A DNA stretch of 54,256 nt from Selenomonas ruminantium subsp. ruminantium ATCC 12561 (GCF_000424065.1 NZ_AUJE01000030.1:1-54256), one strand, 5' to 3'. Positions 6,985 through 17,031 are shown, counted from the stretch's first letter. Notes: a model not told the origin generated them from the letters alone. Translations and numbers: made by a program.

Positions 6985-7000
6985 TACGCTTTTAGTACGC
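6981..7000 (+). repeat. Direct repeat beside the right attachment site
   Basis: TTAGTACGC occurs at 6981-6989 and again at 6992-7000, an 11-base period or one helical turn. The first copy contains the integrase stop codon. Tandem short repeats flanking the core are typical arm-type binding sites of tyrosine integrases; this role is an inference. Confidence 0.45.
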
Positions 7001-7009
7001 TGTAAACAA

Positions 7010-7055
7010 AAAGAACCCCGCACCCCTTATAAATAAAGGGGATACGGAGTTCTTT
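7010..7055 (-). terminator. Bidirectional terminator between integrase fragment and rplQ
   Basis: A long interrupted stem pairs AAGAAC, CCG and CCCCTT with AAGGGG, CGG and GTTCTT, with short mismatches between the blocks and a T run on each side. On the minus strand it ends the ribosomal alpha operon 4 bases past rplQ. On the plus strand it would end integrase transcription. It lies inside the inserted element, so rplQ would use a prophage-supplied terminator. Confidence 0.8.
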
Positions 7056-7057
7056 TT

Positions 7058-7070
7058 ATTATACGAGCTC
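7058..7070 (-). repeat. Right attachment-like core inside the rplQ 3' end
   Basis: GAGCTCGTATAAT on the minus strand, one mismatch from the left copy at 3221-3233. It contains the codons for the last three residues E-L-V and the stop of L17. A phage that carries the end of its target gene keeps that gene intact, which explains why rplQ is full length here. Confidence 0.6.
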
Positions 7071-7397
7071 GATGATAACCATCGGAGCTGCGTCACCGCG
7101 GCGTACGCCGAGTTTCAGGATACGGGTGTAACCGCCCTGACGGTCTGCGTATTTTGCTGCGATTTCGTCGAACAGCTTTCTTACTACATCTTCATCAGCA
7201 AGGGATGCGATTGCCTTGCGGCGGGCACTCAGGTCACCGCGCTTTGCCAGCGTGATGAGCTGCTCAGCAAACTTGCGGAGCTCTTTTGCCTTTGCTTCCG
7301 TCGTTTCAATGCGTCCATATCTGAAGAAGGAAGTAAGAATGCTAGTGAACAGCGCCTTGCGGGCTGCGGAGTTACGTCCTAATTTTCTGTAGCTCAT
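7059..7397 (-). CDS. rplQ: 50S ribosomal protein L17
   Basis: 112 residues, usual bacterial length, starting with [19 protein letters not shown], the conserved L17 N-terminus. It binds 23S rRNA near the exit tunnel. AGAGGGA precedes the ATG, and the gene lies 14 bases after rpoA as the last member of the alpha operon. Its final codons coincide with the attachment core of the prophage remnant, yet the ending IELV is normal. Confidence 0.97.
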   Translation of the reverse strand: MSYRKLGRNSAARKALFTSILTSFFRYGRIETTEAKAKELRKFAEQLITLAKRGDLSARRKAIASLADEDVVRKLFDEIAAKYADRQGGYTRILKLGVRRGDAAPMVIIELV

Positions 7398-7411
7398 TTA
7401 TTTCCCTCTTT

Positions 7412-8371
7412 TCAATCGTTGTTTACTCTCAGCGCTAAACCGAGTTCCTCGAGCTTCTTCTTGACTTCTTCAAGAGATTTGCGGCCGAGGTTGCGGACCT
7501 TCATCATGTCATCTTCCGTCTTTTCAGCAAGGTCAGCGACCGTGTTGATGTTAGCACGTTTCAGACAGTTGAAAGAACGTACCGAGAGGTCAAGGTCTTC
7601 AATGGTCATTTCGAGAACCTTGGAAGTATCGTCCTCTACCTCTTCGGGGAAGGTTGCCTCCTCCTCTTCGATTTCTTCCGGCAGGCCGTCCATGCTCTGG
7701 AACAGCTTGAGGTGCATAACGAGGATACCGGCTGCTTTGCTGACTGCTTCTTCCGGACGCAGGGAACCATCGGTCCATACTTCAAGAATCAGCTTGTCAT
7801 AGTCGGTTTCGTTACCTACACGCGTGTCCTGCACGGTGTAGTTTACACGCTGTACCGGGGAGAAAATCGAATCGATGGGAATTACCCCAATCGTGTCTTC
7901 CGGCTTTTTGTTCCGTTCTGCCGGAATGTAGCCACGACCACGAGCAACAGTCATCTCAATTTTGAGCTTGCCCGTTGCGTCAACCGTTGCAATGTGGAGG
8001 TCCGGATTGAGAATCTCAATGTCGGCATCACAGATGATGTCGGCAGCCGTAACTTCCTTTTCGCCCTCCACATCAATGCGGATAACCTTCGGCTCATTGC
8101 CCTGCATTTTGAGGCAGAGCTGCTTCAGGTTCAGAACGATATTGGTTACGTCATCCCGGACACCCGGAATGGTGGAGAACTCGTGGAGCACTCCATCAAT
8201 GCGAATGGAGGTAATTGCAGAACCTTCCAGAGAAGACAGGAGCATGCGGCGCAGGCTGTTGCCGAACGTCGTGCCATAGCCGCGTTCGAGCGGTTCGCAG
8301 ACGAATTTGCCGTAGCGGTTGTCTTCACTGATTTCCACAATTTCAATTTTCGGTTTCTCGATGTCTATCAT
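7412..8371 (-). CDS. rpoA: DNA-directed RNA polymerase alpha subunit
   Basis: 319 residues. The N-terminal assembly domain (to about 230) includes [21 protein letters not shown]; an acidic linker ([16 protein letters not shown]) leads to the C-terminal domain (about 255-315) with [16 protein letters not shown] and [15 protein letters not shown], which binds UP elements and activators. It dimerises to seed core polymerase assembly. Standard alpha-operon position between rpsD and rplQ, with an AGGAGG site. Confidence 0.98.
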   Translation of the reverse strand: MIDIEKPKIEIVEISEDNRYGKFVCEPLERGYGTTFGNSLRRMLLSSLEGSAITSIRIDGVLHEFSTIPGVRDDVTNIVLNLKQLCLKMQGNEPKVIRIDVEGEKEVTAADIICDADIEILNPDLHIATVDATGKLKIEMTVARGRGYIPAERNKKPEDTIGVIPIDSIFSPVQRVNYTVQDTRVGNETDYDKLILEVWTDGSLRPEEAVSKAAGILVMHLKLFQSMDGLPEEIEEEEATFPEEVEDDTSKVLEMTIEDLDLSVRSFNCLKRANINTVADLAEKTEDDMMKVRNLGRKSLEEVKKKLEELGLALRVNND

Positions 8372-8429
8372 CTGGAATGAACCTCCTCAATAATTAACAG
8401 AACACTATGCACACAGGCACAAATATTCA

Positions 8430-9023
8430 TTATTTGGAGTACAACTCGACGATAGCCTGCTCGTTAACAGGAACATCGATTTCATCACGGTTCGGGAAAC
8501 GCGTTACCGTACCCGTGAGGTTAGCCTGGTCAGCCTGGAGCCATGCCGGAGCGGACAGGGCATTGCTGCTTTCCTTCAGTTCTTTGAAGAAAGCGTTGGA
8601 CTGGCTCTTTTCGCTAACTGCGATTACATCGTTGGCATGAACCATTGCGGACGGAATGTCTACGCGCTGGCCATTAACGGTGAAGTGACCGTGACGAACG
8701 AGCTGACGAGCCTGACGACGCGTGTTAGCGAGGCCAAGACGATATACAACGTTGTCTAGACGGCGCTCAAGAAGACCAAGGAGGTTTTCACCCGTTACAC
8801 CCTGCATCTTCTTAGCTTTATCGTAGTATCCACGGAACTGCTTTTCCAGTACGCCGTAGATGAACTTTGCTTTCTGCTTTTCTTTCAGCTGCATGCCGTA
8901 TTCGGAAACCTTACGGTTCGTGCGGCGCGGCTGACGCTTGGATTCTTTGGAACGACCGATAACAGCCGGTTCAATGCCGAGGGCACGGCATCTTTTCAGG
9001 GCTGGTACTCTATCAATTGCCAT
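8430..9023 (-). CDS. rpsD: 30S ribosomal protein S4
   Basis: 197 residues, with the S4 RNA-binding domain (residues about 89-150: [33 protein letters not shown]). The N-terminus has a single Cys (KRCRALG) and no CxxC cluster, so this is the zinc-free form. S4 is a primary 16S rRNA binder and in many bacteria represses its own operon. It lies between rpsK and rpoA. Confidence 0.97.
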   Translation of the reverse strand: MAIDRVPALKRCRALGIEPAVIGRSKESKRQPRRTNRKVSEYGMQLKEKQKAKFIYGVLEKQFRGYYDKAKKMQGVTGENLLGLLERRLDNVVYRLGLANTRRQARQLVRHGHFTVNGQRVDIPSAMVHANDVIAVSEKSQSNAFFKELKESSNALSAPAWLQADQANLTGTVTRFPNRDEIDVPVNEQAIVELYSK

Positions 9024-9043
9024 ACTTTTACTTGCACCTCCTA

Positions 9044-9436
9044 TTAAACTCTTCTACGCTTCGGCGGACGGCATCCGTTGTGCGGAATCGGAGTAACATC
9101 TTTGATCATGTTTACTTCGAGGCCAGTTGCCTGCAGGGAACGGATTGCGGCTTCACGGCCGGCACCAGGACCCTTAACGTATACTTCGACCTGCTTGAGG
9201 CCATGTTCCATAGCTGCCTTTGCAGCCGTTTCAGCTGCCATCTGTGCAGCGAACGGCGTGCTCTTACGGGAACCACGGAAACCAAGGCCGCCTGCGCTGG
9301 CCCAGGAAAGTGCATTACCGCTCTTATCGGTAAGCGTTACAATCGTATTGTTAAACGTAGAACTGATATGGGCTACGCCATATTCGACGTTCTTACGAAC
9401 TTTTTTCTTCGTGCGGACTGCTTTCTTAACTGCCAC
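9044..9436 (-). CDS. rpsK: 30S ribosomal protein S11
   Basis: 130 residues. Conserved blocks include [32 protein letters not shown] and the C-terminal [18 protein letters not shown]. It forms part of the 30S platform near the mRNA exit. It follows rpsM by 14 bases in the alpha operon. Confidence 0.97.
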   Translation of the reverse strand: MAVKKAVRTKKKVRKNVEYGVAHISSTFNNTIVTLTDKSGNALSWASAGGLGFRGSRKSTPFAAQMAAETAAKAAMEHGLKQVEVYVKGPGAGREAAIRSLQATGLEVNMIKDVTPIPHNGCRPPKRRRV

Positions 9437-9450
9437 CAGTTAACCCTCCT

Positions 9451-9819
9451 TTATTTCTTCTTGCCTGCTACGGCCTTTTTCGGGCCTTTACGGGTACGGG
9501 CGTTGTTCTTGGTGTTCTGTCCGCGAACGGGCAGGCCAAGACGGTGGCGACGACCACGGTAGCAGCCGATATCAACGAGTCTCTTGATGTTCATCTGACG
9601 TTCACGGCGAAGGTCACCTTCCACCAGAACGTTCTTATCGATGGCATCACGAAGTTTTACAACTTCATCCTCCGTGAGGTCACGCGTACGGGTATCCGGA
9701 TTGATACCAGTCTCCTTCAGTAAGTCCTTAGAAGTCTTCAGACCAATACCGAAGATGTACGTTAATGCAATTTCAATTCTCTTGTCACGGGGTAAATCTA
9801 CACCGGCAATACGTGCCAT
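9451..9819 (-). CDS. rpsM: 30S ribosomal protein S13
   Basis: 122 residues. It begins [20 protein letters not shown] and ends with the basic tail [17 protein letters not shown] that contacts P-site tRNA; the [14 protein letters not shown] motif is intact. It sits in the 30S head and bridges to the large subunit. First long gene of the alpha operon, after rpmJ. Confidence 0.97.
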   Translation of the reverse strand: MARIAGVDLPRDKRIEIALTYIFGIGLKTSKDLLKETGINPDTRTRDLTEDEVVKLRDAIDKNVLVEGDLRRERQMNIKRLVDIGCYRGRRHRLGLPVRGQNTKNNARTRKGPKKAVAGKKK

Positions 9820-9845
9820 TAATAAAGCACCTCCTTATTTCTTAA

Positions 9846-9959
9846 TTAACCTTGTCTCTGTTTATGCTTCGGATTTTCGCAGATGACCATAACACGGCCT
9901 TTGCGCTTAATGACTTTGCATTTTTCACAAATCCGCTTTACTGACGGTTTTACCTTCAT
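9846..9959 (-). CDS. rpmJ: 50S ribosomal protein L36
   Basis: 37 residues, [20 protein letters not shown] and onwards, ending HKQRQG. The zinc ligands CxxC, a later Cys (ICENPKH) and His are all present, so this is the zinc-binding form. It starts the run rpmJ-rpsM-rpsK-rpsD-rpoA-rplQ and has its own promoter candidate 44 bases upstream. Confidence 0.96.
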   Translation of the reverse strand: MKVKPSVKRICEKCKVIKRKGRVMVICENPKHKQRQG

Positions 9960-10002
9960 CTTGGTTTTGCCCCCTTTTCCTTATTGTCAGTCTCATTTTG
10001 CT

Positions 10003-10008
10003 AGTATA
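10003..10008 (-). promoter_or_regulatory. Extended -10 promoter candidate for the rpmJ-led alpha operon
   Basis: On the minus strand the sequence reads TGCTATACT, an extended -10 element, 44 bases before the rpmJ start. No convincing -35 lies 17 bases upstream, as is usual for extended -10 promoters. An AT-only palindrome at about 10043-10062 just upstream may end transcription from infA. Both are readings by eye. Confidence 0.45.
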
Positions 10009-10098
10009 GCATGTTTGTTTCCCTTTGCCTAGTGGCAAAATGAAATTTTTTATAAAAAATTTGAAATGATAACAAACATAGCAAAAGCGGAGATGACC

Positions 10099-10317
10099 TT
10101 ATTTGAATCGGTAGGTTATACGGCCACGCGTTAAGTCATACGGCGTGAGTTCGATAGTGACTTTGTCTCCCGGAAGAATACGGATGAAGTTCATGCGAAT
10201 CTTGCCGGATACATGCGCCAGTACAACATGACCATTTTCAAGTTCAACCTGGAACATTGCATTGGGCAGTGCTTCCAGGACTTTACCTTCTACTTCAATA
10301 ACATCTTGTTTCGACAT
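10099..10317 (-). CDS. infA: Translation initiation factor IF-1
   Basis: 72 residues from the ATG at 10317 ([20 protein letters not shown]); AGAGGAG lies upstream and the longer frame adds only unrelated residues. It is a single OB-fold with the conserved [19 protein letters not shown] and [14 protein letters not shown] ends. It blocks the A site during initiation. Preceded by adk rather than map. Confidence 0.96.
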   Translation of the reverse strand: MSKQDVIEVEGKVLEALPNAMFQVELENGHVVLAHVSGKIRMNFIRILPGDKVTIELTPYDLTRGRITYRFK

Positions 10318-10442
10318 GTTTTTCTCCTCTTGCAGATGTATAAATTGGTTGGGCCAAAAAGTCATCTAAGGAGCTTTTACATTTCTTAGAAATGCCATGC
10401 CCAACAACAGGTTGTTAATCAAAATTATTTAATCATTGTAAT

Positions 10443-10463
10443 GGGCGGCAGTGTCTGCCGCCC
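10443..10463 (-). other. GC-rich hairpin between adk and infA
   Basis: A perfect 8-base-pair stem, GGGCGGCA and TGCCGCCC around GTGTC, lies 47 bases after the adk stop. No T run follows it on the minus strand, so it is more likely an mRNA processing or stability element than a terminator. The 192 bases between adk and infA hold no gene that I can see. Confidence 0.4.
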
Positions 10464-10509
10464 TTACAACAACTTCTATCGCTGCGTGAATTTCACCAAC
10501 GGTTTTGAC

Positions 10510-11154
10510 TCAGCCTTTCAGAACTGCAACGAGGTCTGACGTAACTTTGTCAATCGCCTGTCTGCCATCTACTTCCGTATAAAGACCAGCCTTTTGATAG
10601 TATTCAATCAGCGGGCGCGTGGAATCTTCGTATACGGAGAGACGACTCTTCATCGTTTCTTCCGTATCGTCAGCACGCTGGAAGAGTTCGCTGCCGCACT
10701 CATCGCAGGTTCCTTCCGTCTTGGACGGATTGAACTTCACATGGTAGGTTGCACCGCACTTTTTGCAGATGCGGCGGCCCACAGCGCGTTCGATGAGGTC
10801 AGCTGCCGGAACATTGATGTTCAGGACACACGTCAGGCTTAAGCCGAGGTCCTCCAAAATACCTTTGAGGGCATCTGCCTGTTCAACGGTACGGGGGAAA
10901 CCATCGAGGATAAAACCTTTCTTGCAGTCATCTTTGGCAAGACGCTCACGGACAATGCCGATGGTAACTTCGTCAGGAACGAGCTTACCTGCGTCCATGC
11001 AGGCTTTCGCCTGCTTGCCCAGTTCAGTGCCTTCCTTTACCGCTGCACGGAACATATCGCCCGTGGAGATGTGGGGAACACCAAACTCTTTGACCAGTTC
11101 AGCCGCCTGCGTGCCTTTGCCGGCACCCGGGGGGCCCATTAACAGGATATGCAT
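10510..11154 (-). CDS. adk: Adenylate kinase
   Basis: 214 residues. P-loop [11 protein letters not shown] (residues 7-17), AMP-binding [10 protein letters not shown], the [10 protein letters not shown] motif, and a long LID domain with four cysteines ([14 protein letters not shown]) that bind structural zinc as in Gram-positive enzymes. It converts AMP and ATP to two ADP in the cytoplasm. It follows secY by 14 bases in the spc operon. Confidence 0.97.
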   Translation of the reverse strand: MHILLMGPPGAGKGTQAAELVKEFGVPHISTGDMFRAAVKEGTELGKQAKACMDAGKLVPDEVTIGIVRERLAKDDCKKGFILDGFPRTVEQADALKGILEDLGLSLTCVLNINVPAADLIERAVGRRICKKCGATYHVKFNPSKTEGTCDECGSELFQRADDTEETMKSRLSVYEDSTRPLIEYYQKAGLYTEVDGRQAIDKVTSDLVAVLKG

Positions 11155-11168
11155 GTTTTTTGCCTCCT

Positions 11169-12425
11169 TTATTTCATGAACCCTTCGTAGTGGCGCATAA
11201 CAATCATGGCTTCAATCTGCTTCATGGTCTGTAGGGCAACGCCCACCACAATCAACAGTGCCGTACCGCCAAAGTATACACCCTGAATATTGGTAGCGGC
11301 TGCCACCATATTCGGCAGTACTGCGATGAAAGCCAGGAAAATCGAGCCAGCAAGCGTGATACGAGTCATGACATGATCTAAATAATCTGCCGTTGGCTGT
11401 CCCGGACGAATGCCCGGGATGAAACCACCGTATTTTTTCAGATTCTCTGCCATATCCGATATCTTTACAGTAACCGCAGTATAGAAGTAGGTAAAGAAGA
11501 TTATCATGCCTACATATAATGTAGTCTGTAACGGTTTACCCCACTCCAGATAACTGGCAACGGTCTTTACCCAGGGAATATCAATAAACTGGGCAATGGT
11601 TACTGGAAACATCAGCACGGATGACGCAAAGATAATTGGGATTACGCCCGCCTGATTCACTTTCAGGGGGATGTGGCTGGAATGACCGCCATAGGTACCT
11701 CTGCTGCCAACCCGTTTCGTATAGGAAATAGGAATGCGGCGGAAACCATTCTCCACATGTACCACGAACACCACCATCGCAATCGCAATGAGTGCAAACA
11801 TGAATACGGAGAAATAGCTGATTGTACCAGCCTGGACGTAATGATAAATAGTTCCGATATTTTTCGGCAGAGCCGCTACGATACCGGCAAAGATGATAAG
11901 GGAAATACCATTACCAACACCGTTAGCCGTAATCTGCTCACCGAGCCACATCAAAAACACCGTGCCCGCCGTCAGCGTGATTGCAATAATCAGGATGTTG
12001 ACGGGGCTTGGATTCAAAATAGCTGCCTTCAGGCCAATGGACATGCCAATCGCCTGAAAGAAAGCCAATACTACCGTGAGGTAGCGGGTAACCTGAGTGG
12101 TCTTTTTGTGTCCTTCCTGACCTTCCTTTGACCATTGCTCCAATGTGGGGATTACCACATTCAGCAGCTGAATGATAATCGCCGCGTTGATGTATGGAGT
12201 AATGGACATCGCGAAGATGGAGAACTTACTGAAAGCACCACCAGAAAAGAGATCTAACAGACCAAAGAGGTTGCCGTTTGCGAACAACTGCTCAATCGCT
12301 GTCGGGTCAACCCCCGGAACGGGGATATGCGTCCCCATCCGGAAGATGGCAAACATAATCAAAGTAAAGGTTATTTTCTGCCTAAGCTCCGGAATTTTCC
12401 ATACGTTGCCAAGGGCTGAAAGCAC
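11169..12425 (-). CDS. secY: Preprotein translocase subunit SecY
   Basis: 418 residues with ten hydrophobic segments; the plug and first helices include [15 protein letters not shown]-like [20 protein letters not shown], and cytosolic loop 5 has [14 protein letters not shown]. It is the channel of the Sec translocon in the inner membrane. Usual spc-operon position between rplO (one-base gap) and adk. Confidence 0.97.
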   Translation of the reverse strand: MLSALGNVWKIPELRQKITFTLIMFAIFRMGTHIPVPGVDPTAIEQLFANGNLFGLLDLFSGGAFSKFSIFAMSITPYINAAIIIQLLNVVIPTLEQWSKEGQEGHKKTTQVTRYLTVVLAFFQAIGMSIGLKAAILNPSPVNILIIAITLTAGTVFLMWLGEQITANGVGNGISLIIFAGIVAALPKNIGTIYHYVQAGTISYFSVFMFALIAIAMVVFVVHVENGFRRIPISYTKRVGSRGTYGGHSSHIPLKVNQAGVIPIIFASSVLMFPVTIAQFIDIPWVKTVASYLEWGKPLQTTLYVGMIIFFTYFYTAVTVKISDMAENLKKYGGFIPGIRPGQPTADYLDHVMTRITLAGSIFLAFIAVLPNMVAAATNIQGVYFGGTALLIVVGVALQTMKQIEAMIVMRHYEGFMK

Positions 12426-12426
12426 C

Positions 12427-12876
12427 TTACTTCACCTCAATCTTCTCGATCTGGCCGCCTGCTGCGGTAATCTTTTCCTCAGCGGACTTCGTGAAGCCAT
12501 TAGCGCGAACCGTCAGCTTCTTCGTGAGTTCGCCGTTGCCGAGAATACGGATGCCGTCCTGAACGTTCTTCAGGATACCAGCTTCAACGAGAACAACGGG
12601 ATCAACCGTCGTGCCATCTTCGAAGCGGTTCAGGGATTCAACATTCACTTCAGCGAAGGTCTTAGCCCAGATATTCTTGAAGCCGCGCTTCGGGAGACGA
12701 CGGTACAGAGGCATCTGGCCACCTTCGAAGCCCGTGCGAACGCCGCCGCCGCTGCGGGAATTCTGGCCCTTCATACCCTTGCCGGAAGTCTTACCATTAC
12801 CGGAACCCAGACCGCGACCTACACGGTTGCGAACCTTGCGGGAACCAGCTGCTGGCTGTAATTCATGTAATTTCAT
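12427..12876 (-). CDS. rplO: 50S ribosomal protein L15
   Basis: 149 residues. [20 protein letters not shown], the glycine-rich [19 protein letters not shown] stretch and the conserved [15 protein letters not shown] are clear. It is a late-assembly protein of the large subunit. One base separates it from secY, which suggests coupled translation. Confidence 0.97.
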   Translation of the reverse strand: MKLHELQPAAGSRKVRNRVGRGLGSGNGKTSGKGMKGQNSRSGGGVRTGFEGGQMPLYRRLPKRGFKNIWAKTFAEVNVESLNRFEDGTTVDPVVLVEAGILKNVQDGIRILGNGELTKKLTVRANGFTKSAEEKITAAGGQIEKIEVK

Positions 12877-12899
12877 CTGCGTGCACCTCCTGTCTTATC

Positions 12900-13085
12900 T
12901 TATTCTGCGATTTTTTCTACGGTAATCAGATGCTCAACTTTGTGGAGCTGACCGCGGATAGCCGGGTTGTCCGGCAGTTCAACAACAGAGTTGATCTTGC
13001 GCAGGCCAAGAGAACGAACAGTCTTGCGCTGCGTTTCGGGACGGCCGATCAGGCTTCTTTTAAGAGTTACTTTAATTTTTGCCAT
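12900..13085 (-). CDS. rpmD: 50S ribosomal protein L30
   Basis: 61 residues, [20 protein letters not shown] and the [20 protein letters not shown] block, the short bacterial form. It binds 23S/5S rRNA region of the large subunit. Between rpsE and rplO as usual. Confidence 0.96.
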   Translation of the reverse strand: MAKIKVTLKRSLIGRPETQRKTVRSLGLRKINSVVELPDNPAIRGQLHKVEHLITVEKIAE

Positions 13086-13098
13086 TGTCGCGCCCTCC

Positions 13099-13605
13099 TT
13101 AACCTAAGATTTCCTGAACCGTCTTGCCACGGAGTTCAGCAACCGTTTCAGCACGCTTGAGGGCCTTGAGGCCTTCCATCGTAGCGCGTACCATGTTGTT
13201 CGGGTTGGAAGAACCCAGGGACTTGGTCAGAATGTCATGGATGCCGGCGAGCTCAAGTACGGCACGAGCCGGGCCGCCAGCGATAACACCAGTACCTTTG
13301 GCAGCCGGCTTCAGCATAACCTTACCAGCACCAAAGATGCCCAGCATCTCATGAGGAATCGTACGGCCATCGAAGAGAGCAACCTCGATGAGGTTCTTCT
13401 TTGCATCTTCAACGCCTTTGCGGATAGCTTCGGGAACTTCAGCAGCTTTGCCGAGACCTACGCCAACTTTGCCCTTCTTGTTGCCAACAACAACGAGAGC
13501 ACTGAACGAGAAACGACGGCCGCCCTTGACGACTTTCGCAACTCGATTTATGTATACAACTTTCTCCTCGAACTCTGGAGTTTCGTTGTCCATATTTCTA
13601 GCCAT
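13099..13605 (-). CDS. rpsE: 30S ribosomal protein S5
   Basis: 168 residues. The N-terminal double-stranded RNA-binding domain starts [20 protein letters not shown], the region linked with spectinomycin response; the C-terminal domain has [19 protein letters not shown]. It supports decoding accuracy at the 30S shoulder. It follows rplR by 27 bases. Confidence 0.97.
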   Translation of the reverse strand: MARNMDNETPEFEEKVVYINRVAKVVKGGRRFSFSALVVVGNKKGKVGVGLGKAAEVPEAIRKGVEDAKKNLIEVALFDGRTIPHEMLGIFGAGKVMLKPAAKGTGVIAGGPARAVLELAGIHDILTKSLGSSNPNNMVRATMEGLKALKRAETVAELRGKTVQEILG

Positions 13606-13632
13606 TCATTTACCTCCTTCAGTATTAATGAT

Positions 13633-13992
13633 TTAGAACTTCAGACCTGCTTCGCGGGCAGCTTCAGCCAGAGCAGCTACACGGCCATGGTAAACATAAC
13701 CGCCACGGTCGAAAACAACTTCGCTGATACCCTTTTCGAGAGCACGCTTAGCAACTTCAGCACCGATAGCCTTAGCTGCTTCGATGTTGCCGCCGTAGTT
13801 TTCAAAGCCCTTGTCCTGAGTGCTTGCGGAAACGAGGGTTACGCCCTTTTCATCATCAATGACCTGAGCATAAATGTTTGCAAGGCTTCTGTATACGTTG
13901 AGGCGCGGACGAGCTGCCGTACCTGCAATATGGTTGCGGACACGCAGATGACGTTTCTGACGTGCCTTATTTTTATCTGCTTTAACCAGCAC
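13633..13992 (-). CDS. rplR: 50S ribosomal protein L18
   Basis: 119 residues with a basic N-terminus and the core [20 protein letters not shown], ending [20 protein letters not shown]-type helix. It carries 5S rRNA into the large subunit together with L5. Standard position between rplF and rpsE. Confidence 0.97.
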   Translation of the reverse strand: MLVKADKNKARQKRHLRVRNHIAGTAARPRLNVYRSLANIYAQVIDDEKGVTLVSASTQDKGFENYGGNIEAAKAIGAEVAKRALEKGISEVVFDRGGYVYHGRVAALAEAAREAGLKF

Positions 13993-14022
13993 AGAGATTC
14001 ACTCCTTTCTCGAATCAGTACC

Positions 14023-14574
14023 TTATTTCTTGCCCTTAGCGCCGGCTTTACCTTCTTTACGACGGATATGTTCGCCAGCGTATTTGATACCCTTGCCTTT
14101 GTACGGTTCGGGTTCACGGAAGCTGCGGATTTCAGCGGCAATCTGGCCAACAACTTCTTTGTCGATACCAGAAACCGTGATAGCGTTTGCAGAGGGGCAT
14201 TCGAATTTGATGCCCTTCGGCGGCTCAACAACTACCGGATGGGAGAAACCAAGGGACAGGTTCAGCGCAGTGCCCTTAAGCTGAGCACGGTAGCCGACAC
14301 CATTGATTTCGAGGTTCTTGGAGAAACCTTCCGTAACACCAACAACCATGTTGTTGATGAGCGTACGGGAAAGACCATGAAGAGATCTGTGGGTCTTATC
14401 GTCGGAGGGGCGTTCTACTTTCAGAACGTTACCTTCAACGGTTATTTTCATTTCCGAGCTAATCTGGCGGGAAAGTTCACCTTTCGGGCCTTTAACACTT
14501 ACCAAATTGTCATCGCCAACAGTGACGGTTACGCCAGCTGGGATTTCAATCGGTGCATTACCAATTCTTGACAT
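14023..14574 (-). CDS. rplF: 50S ribosomal protein L6
   Basis: 183 residues, two tandem L6 folds: [20 protein letters not shown] and the C-terminal signature [20 protein letters not shown]. The basic tail (KAGAKGKK) is slightly longer than usual. It binds near the sarcin-ricin loop and the factor site. Confidence 0.97.
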   Translation of the reverse strand: MSRIGNAPIEIPAGVTVTVGDDNLVSVKGPKGELSRQISSEMKITVEGNVLKVERPSDDKTHRSLHGLSRTLINNMVVGVTEGFSKNLEINGVGYRAQLKGTALNLSLGFSHPVVVEPPKGIKFECPSANAITVSGIDKEVVGQIAAEIRSFREPEPYKGKGIKYAGEHIRRKEGKAGAKGKK

Positions 14575-14600
14575 CTGTACACCTCCTGACTACTTTTCGA

Positions 14601-14999
14601 TTACCAAACGTATGCAACAACTTCGCCGCCAAGGCCAGCTTTACGAGCCTGCTTGTCGCTCATGATGCCCTTGGAAGTGGAGATGATAGCGATACCCAGA
14701 CCACCGAGTACACGGGGCAGTTCGCTCTTCTTAGCGTACTGGCGCAGGCCAGGCTTAGAAATACGTTTGATACCGGAAATAACCTTCTCACGGTTCGGGC
14801 CGTATTTGAGGGAAACAGAGATCATGCCCTGCTTGCCATCTTCAGTGAAGGTGTAGTCCTTGATGAAACCCTCTTCCTTCAAAACTTCAGCGATAGCCGT
14901 TTTGATTTTGGAACCCGGGATTTCAACACTTTCGTGGTATACATTGTTTGCATTGCGCAAACGAGTCAGCATATCTGCAATAGGATCAGTCATTGCCAT
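14601..14999 (-). CDS. rpsH: 30S ribosomal protein S8
   Basis: 132 residues. [16 protein letters not shown] and the C-terminal [19 protein letters not shown] motif are intact. S8 binds the central domain of 16S rRNA and in many bacteria represses the spc operon by binding near the rplE start. It follows rpsZ. Confidence 0.97.
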   Translation of the reverse strand: MAMTDPIADMLTRLRNANNVYHESVEIPGSKIKTAIAEVLKEEGFIKDYTFTEDGKQGMISVSLKYGPNREKVISGIKRISKPGLRQYAKKSELPRVLGGLGIAIISTSKGIMSDKQARKAGLGGEVVAYVW

Positions 15000-15033
15000 T
15001 GAATCGATATCCTCCTTTTACTTTAAATCAATC

Positions 15034-15219
15034 TTACCAGCTGGCTTTGGTTACGCCAGGGATAGCGCCTTTGTAGCTCTGCTCACGGAAGCAGATACGG
15101 CACATATCAAACTTACGCATATAACCATGCGGACGGCCGCAAATTTTGCAACGGTTGTAACCGCGAGTGGAGAACTTCGGTTCTTTGCTCCACTTTTCTA
15201 CCATAGCTTTCTTAGCCAA
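15034..15219 (-). CDS. rpsZ: 30S ribosomal protein S14, zinc type
   Basis: 61 residues, the short zinc-binding paralogue: CKICGRPHG and CRICF give the two CxxC pairs. Together with zinc-form L36 it suggests a cell that relies on zinc-containing ribosomal proteins here; a zinc-free S14 copy elsewhere cannot be judged from this window. Confidence 0.97.
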   Translation of the reverse strand: MAKKAMVEKWSKEPKFSTRGYNRCKICGRPHGYMRKFDMCRICFREQSYKGAIPGVTKASW

Positions 15220-15233
15220 GTTTCCTTACCTCC

Positions 15234-15773
15234 TTATGCTTTGAACGGCATACCCATGAGTTTCAGGAGCTCTCTGGCTTCTTCATCCGTCTGTGCCGTC
15301 GTAACGATAACAATGTTCATACCGCGGAGCTTGTCGATTTTATCGTATTCAATCTCCGGGAAGATGAGCTGCTCTTTCAGGCCGATAGCGTAGTTGCCGC
15401 GACCATCAAAAGCCTTGTCGCTTACACCGCGGAAGTCACGTACACGGGGCAGAGCCACGTTCATGAACTTATCGAGGAACTGGTACATGCGCTGACCGCG
15501 AAGGGTTACTTTGCAGCCGATGGGCATGCCTTCACGCAGTTTCCAGGCAGCGAGGGATTTCTTTGCACGGGTCAGGAGCGGCTTCTGGCCAGCGATGATC
15601 GTCAGATCAGCTACGGCAGAGTCCAAAGCCTTGGGGTTACCAACGGCTTCGCCAACACCCATGTTGATGATAATCTTTTCGATTTTCGGAAGCTGCATTA
15701 CGTTCTTGTAACCGAACTTTTCGGTCATTGCTTTGCAAACTTCGTTCTGATATTTTTCCTGTAATCTATCCAC
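15234..15773 (-). CDS. rplE: 50S ribosomal protein L5
   Basis: 179 residues. Signature [20 protein letters not shown] and the [20 protein letters not shown] end are clear. It binds 5S rRNA and contacts P-site tRNA. Between rplX and rpsZ. Confidence 0.97.
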   Translation of the reverse strand: MDRLQEKYQNEVCKAMTEKFGYKNVMQLPKIEKIIINMGVGEAVGNPKALDSAVADLTIIAGQKPLLTRAKKSLAAWKLREGMPIGCKVTLRGQRMYQFLDKFMNVALPRVRDFRGVSDKAFDGRGNYAIGLKEQLIFPEIEYDKIDKLRGMNIVIVTTAQTDEEARELLKLMGMPFKA

Positions 15774-15793
15774 TTATGCTCCTCCTTTCCAAA

Positions 15794-16126
15794 TTATTTC
15801 GTCTGGTCGATAACTTCGCCGCACTTCTTGCAGGCGCGAACCATCTTGCCATTAACTTCCTTATGCGCAACGCGGGTTGCTTTGGAGCATGCCGGGCAAA
15901 CCAGCATAACCTTGCAAGCGTGCATGGGCATTTCCTTTACGAGGATACCGCCCTGGGGAGCCTTCTGGTTCGGTTTCGTGTGACGCTTAACTTTGTTAAC
16001 GCCTTCCACAACAACCTTACCGTGCTTGGGCATAGCAGCTACAACCTTGCCCTGCTTGCCTTTATCTTTGCCGGACAATACAACGACCGTATCGCCCTTC
16101 TTTACGTTCAACTTAACGAATGCCAA
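15794..16126 (-). CDS. rplX: 50S ribosomal protein L24
   Basis: 110 residues. The KOW motif lies at about residues 9-35 ([20 protein letters not shown]). The C-terminal part has CPAC and CKKCGEV, a zinc-knuckle-like pair present in many Gram-positive L24 proteins. It starts large-subunit assembly. Confidence 0.96.
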   Translation of the reverse strand: MAFVKLNVKKGDTVVVLSGKDKGKQGKVVAAMPKHGKVVVEGVNKVKRHTKPNQKAPQGGILVKEMPMHACKVMLVCPACSKATRVAHKEVNGKMVRACKKCGEVIDQTK

Positions 16127-16144
16127 AATCGCACCTCCTCACAA

Positions 16145-16513
16145 TTAAAGTACTTCAGGAGCCAGGGAAACGATCTTCATGAAGTCTTTATCGCGAAGTT
16201 CTCTAGCTACCGGTCCGAAGATACGCGTACCTTTCGGAGTCTTATCGTCTTTAATGATAACTGCGGCGTTTTCATCGAAACGGATATAGGAACCGTCTGC
16301 GCGGCGCAGGCCTTTCACGCTGCGAACGACAACTGCCTTAACGACATCGCCCTTCTTAACCGTGCCACCCGGTGCAGCGGATTTAACTGCAGCTACGATT
16401 ACATCACCAATGTTGGCGTACTTGCGGTAGGAACCGCCGAGAACACGGATGCACATGATTTCTTTTGCACCAGTGTTGTCGCCAACCTGCAGGATTGTTT
16501 GCTGTTGGATCAT
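16145..16513 (-). CDS. rplN: 50S ribosomal protein L14
   Basis: 122 residues, the usual length. [20 protein letters not shown] and [14 protein letters not shown]-type [20 protein letters not shown] blocks are conserved. It forms an intersubunit bridge. The spc operon begins here by convention, but no separate promoter is evident. Confidence 0.97.
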   Translation of the reverse strand: MIQQQTILQVGDNTGAKEIMCIRVLGGSYRKYANIGDVIVAAVKSAAPGGTVKKGDVVKAVVVRSVKGLRRADGSYIRFDENAAVIIKDDKTPKGTRIFGPVARELRDKDFMKIVSLAPEVL

Positions 16514-16542
16514 TGTTGGACCTCCTTCTTCTTTATTTTGGC

Positions 16543-16800
16543 TTATTTAGCGCGTTCGATGACTTCGACAACTCTCCAACGCTTCGTCTTGGACAGCGGG
16601 CGAGTTTCCATCAGGGAAACCTTGTCGCCTACGTGAGCATCGTTCTTCTCATCGTGAGCATGGAACTTTACAGTTCTCTTAACCGGCTTCTTGTAGAGCT
16701 TGTGCTGCTCGAGCTCTTCAACTGCTACAACAACCGTTTTATCCATTTTGTCGGAGATAACCTTACCGACCTTAACTTTACGTACGTTTCTTTCGCTCAT
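16543..16800 (-). CDS. rpsQ: 30S ribosomal protein S17
   Basis: 85 residues. I start at [20 protein letters not shown] (ATG 16800, GGAGG site close upstream) and not at the longer frame at 16824. The OB fold and [19 protein letters not shown] end are typical. Last gene of the S10 part. Confidence 0.96.
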   Translation of the reverse strand: MSERNVRKVKVGKVISDKMDKTVVVAVEELEQHKLYKKPVKRTVKFHAHDEKNDAHVGDKVSLMETRPLSKTKRWRVVEVIERAK

Positions 16801-16836
16801 TAGGGAGCCTCCTTCCTTCTGCATATCAGTGTGCGA

Positions 16837-17031
16837 TTAGGCCTTCAGTTCGGCTTCGCGCTGGATCGTCTTAATACGGGCGATCGTCTTCTTTACTTCT
16901 TTGATACGCATCGGGTTCTCGAGCTGGCCAGTAGCGAGCTGGAAACGGAGGTTGAACAGTTCCTCTTTGAGCGAAGTAAGTTTCTGGTTAAGCTCATCAG
17001 CGCTCATTTCACGGATTTCATTAACCTTCAT
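16837..17031 (-). CDS. rpmC: 50S ribosomal protein L29
   Basis: 64 residues, two helices: [20 protein letters not shown] and [20 protein letters not shown]. It lies at the tunnel exit beside L23. Its start overlaps the end of rplP by 11 bases, so translation is probably coupled. Confidence 0.96.
   Translation of the reverse strand: MKVNEIREMSADELNQKLTSLKEELFNLRFQLATGQLENPMRIKEVKKTIARIKTIQREAELKA

Larger units (their letters stand above)
3221..7070. mobile_element. Prophage or integrative-element remnant in the 3' end of rplQ
   Basis: The segment lies between two 13-base near-identical sites (3221-3233 and 7058-7070, one mismatch). It carries an antirepressor fragment, cro, cI, three small to mid-size cargo genes, a membrane protein and the catalytic half of an integrase next to the right site. 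No replication, packaging or structural genes remain, so a deletion has removed the lytic arm. It is AT-rich compared with the ribosomal and HDG genes around it. The right site contains the last codons of rplQ, which implies insertion into that gene with restoration of its end. Confidence 0.72.
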
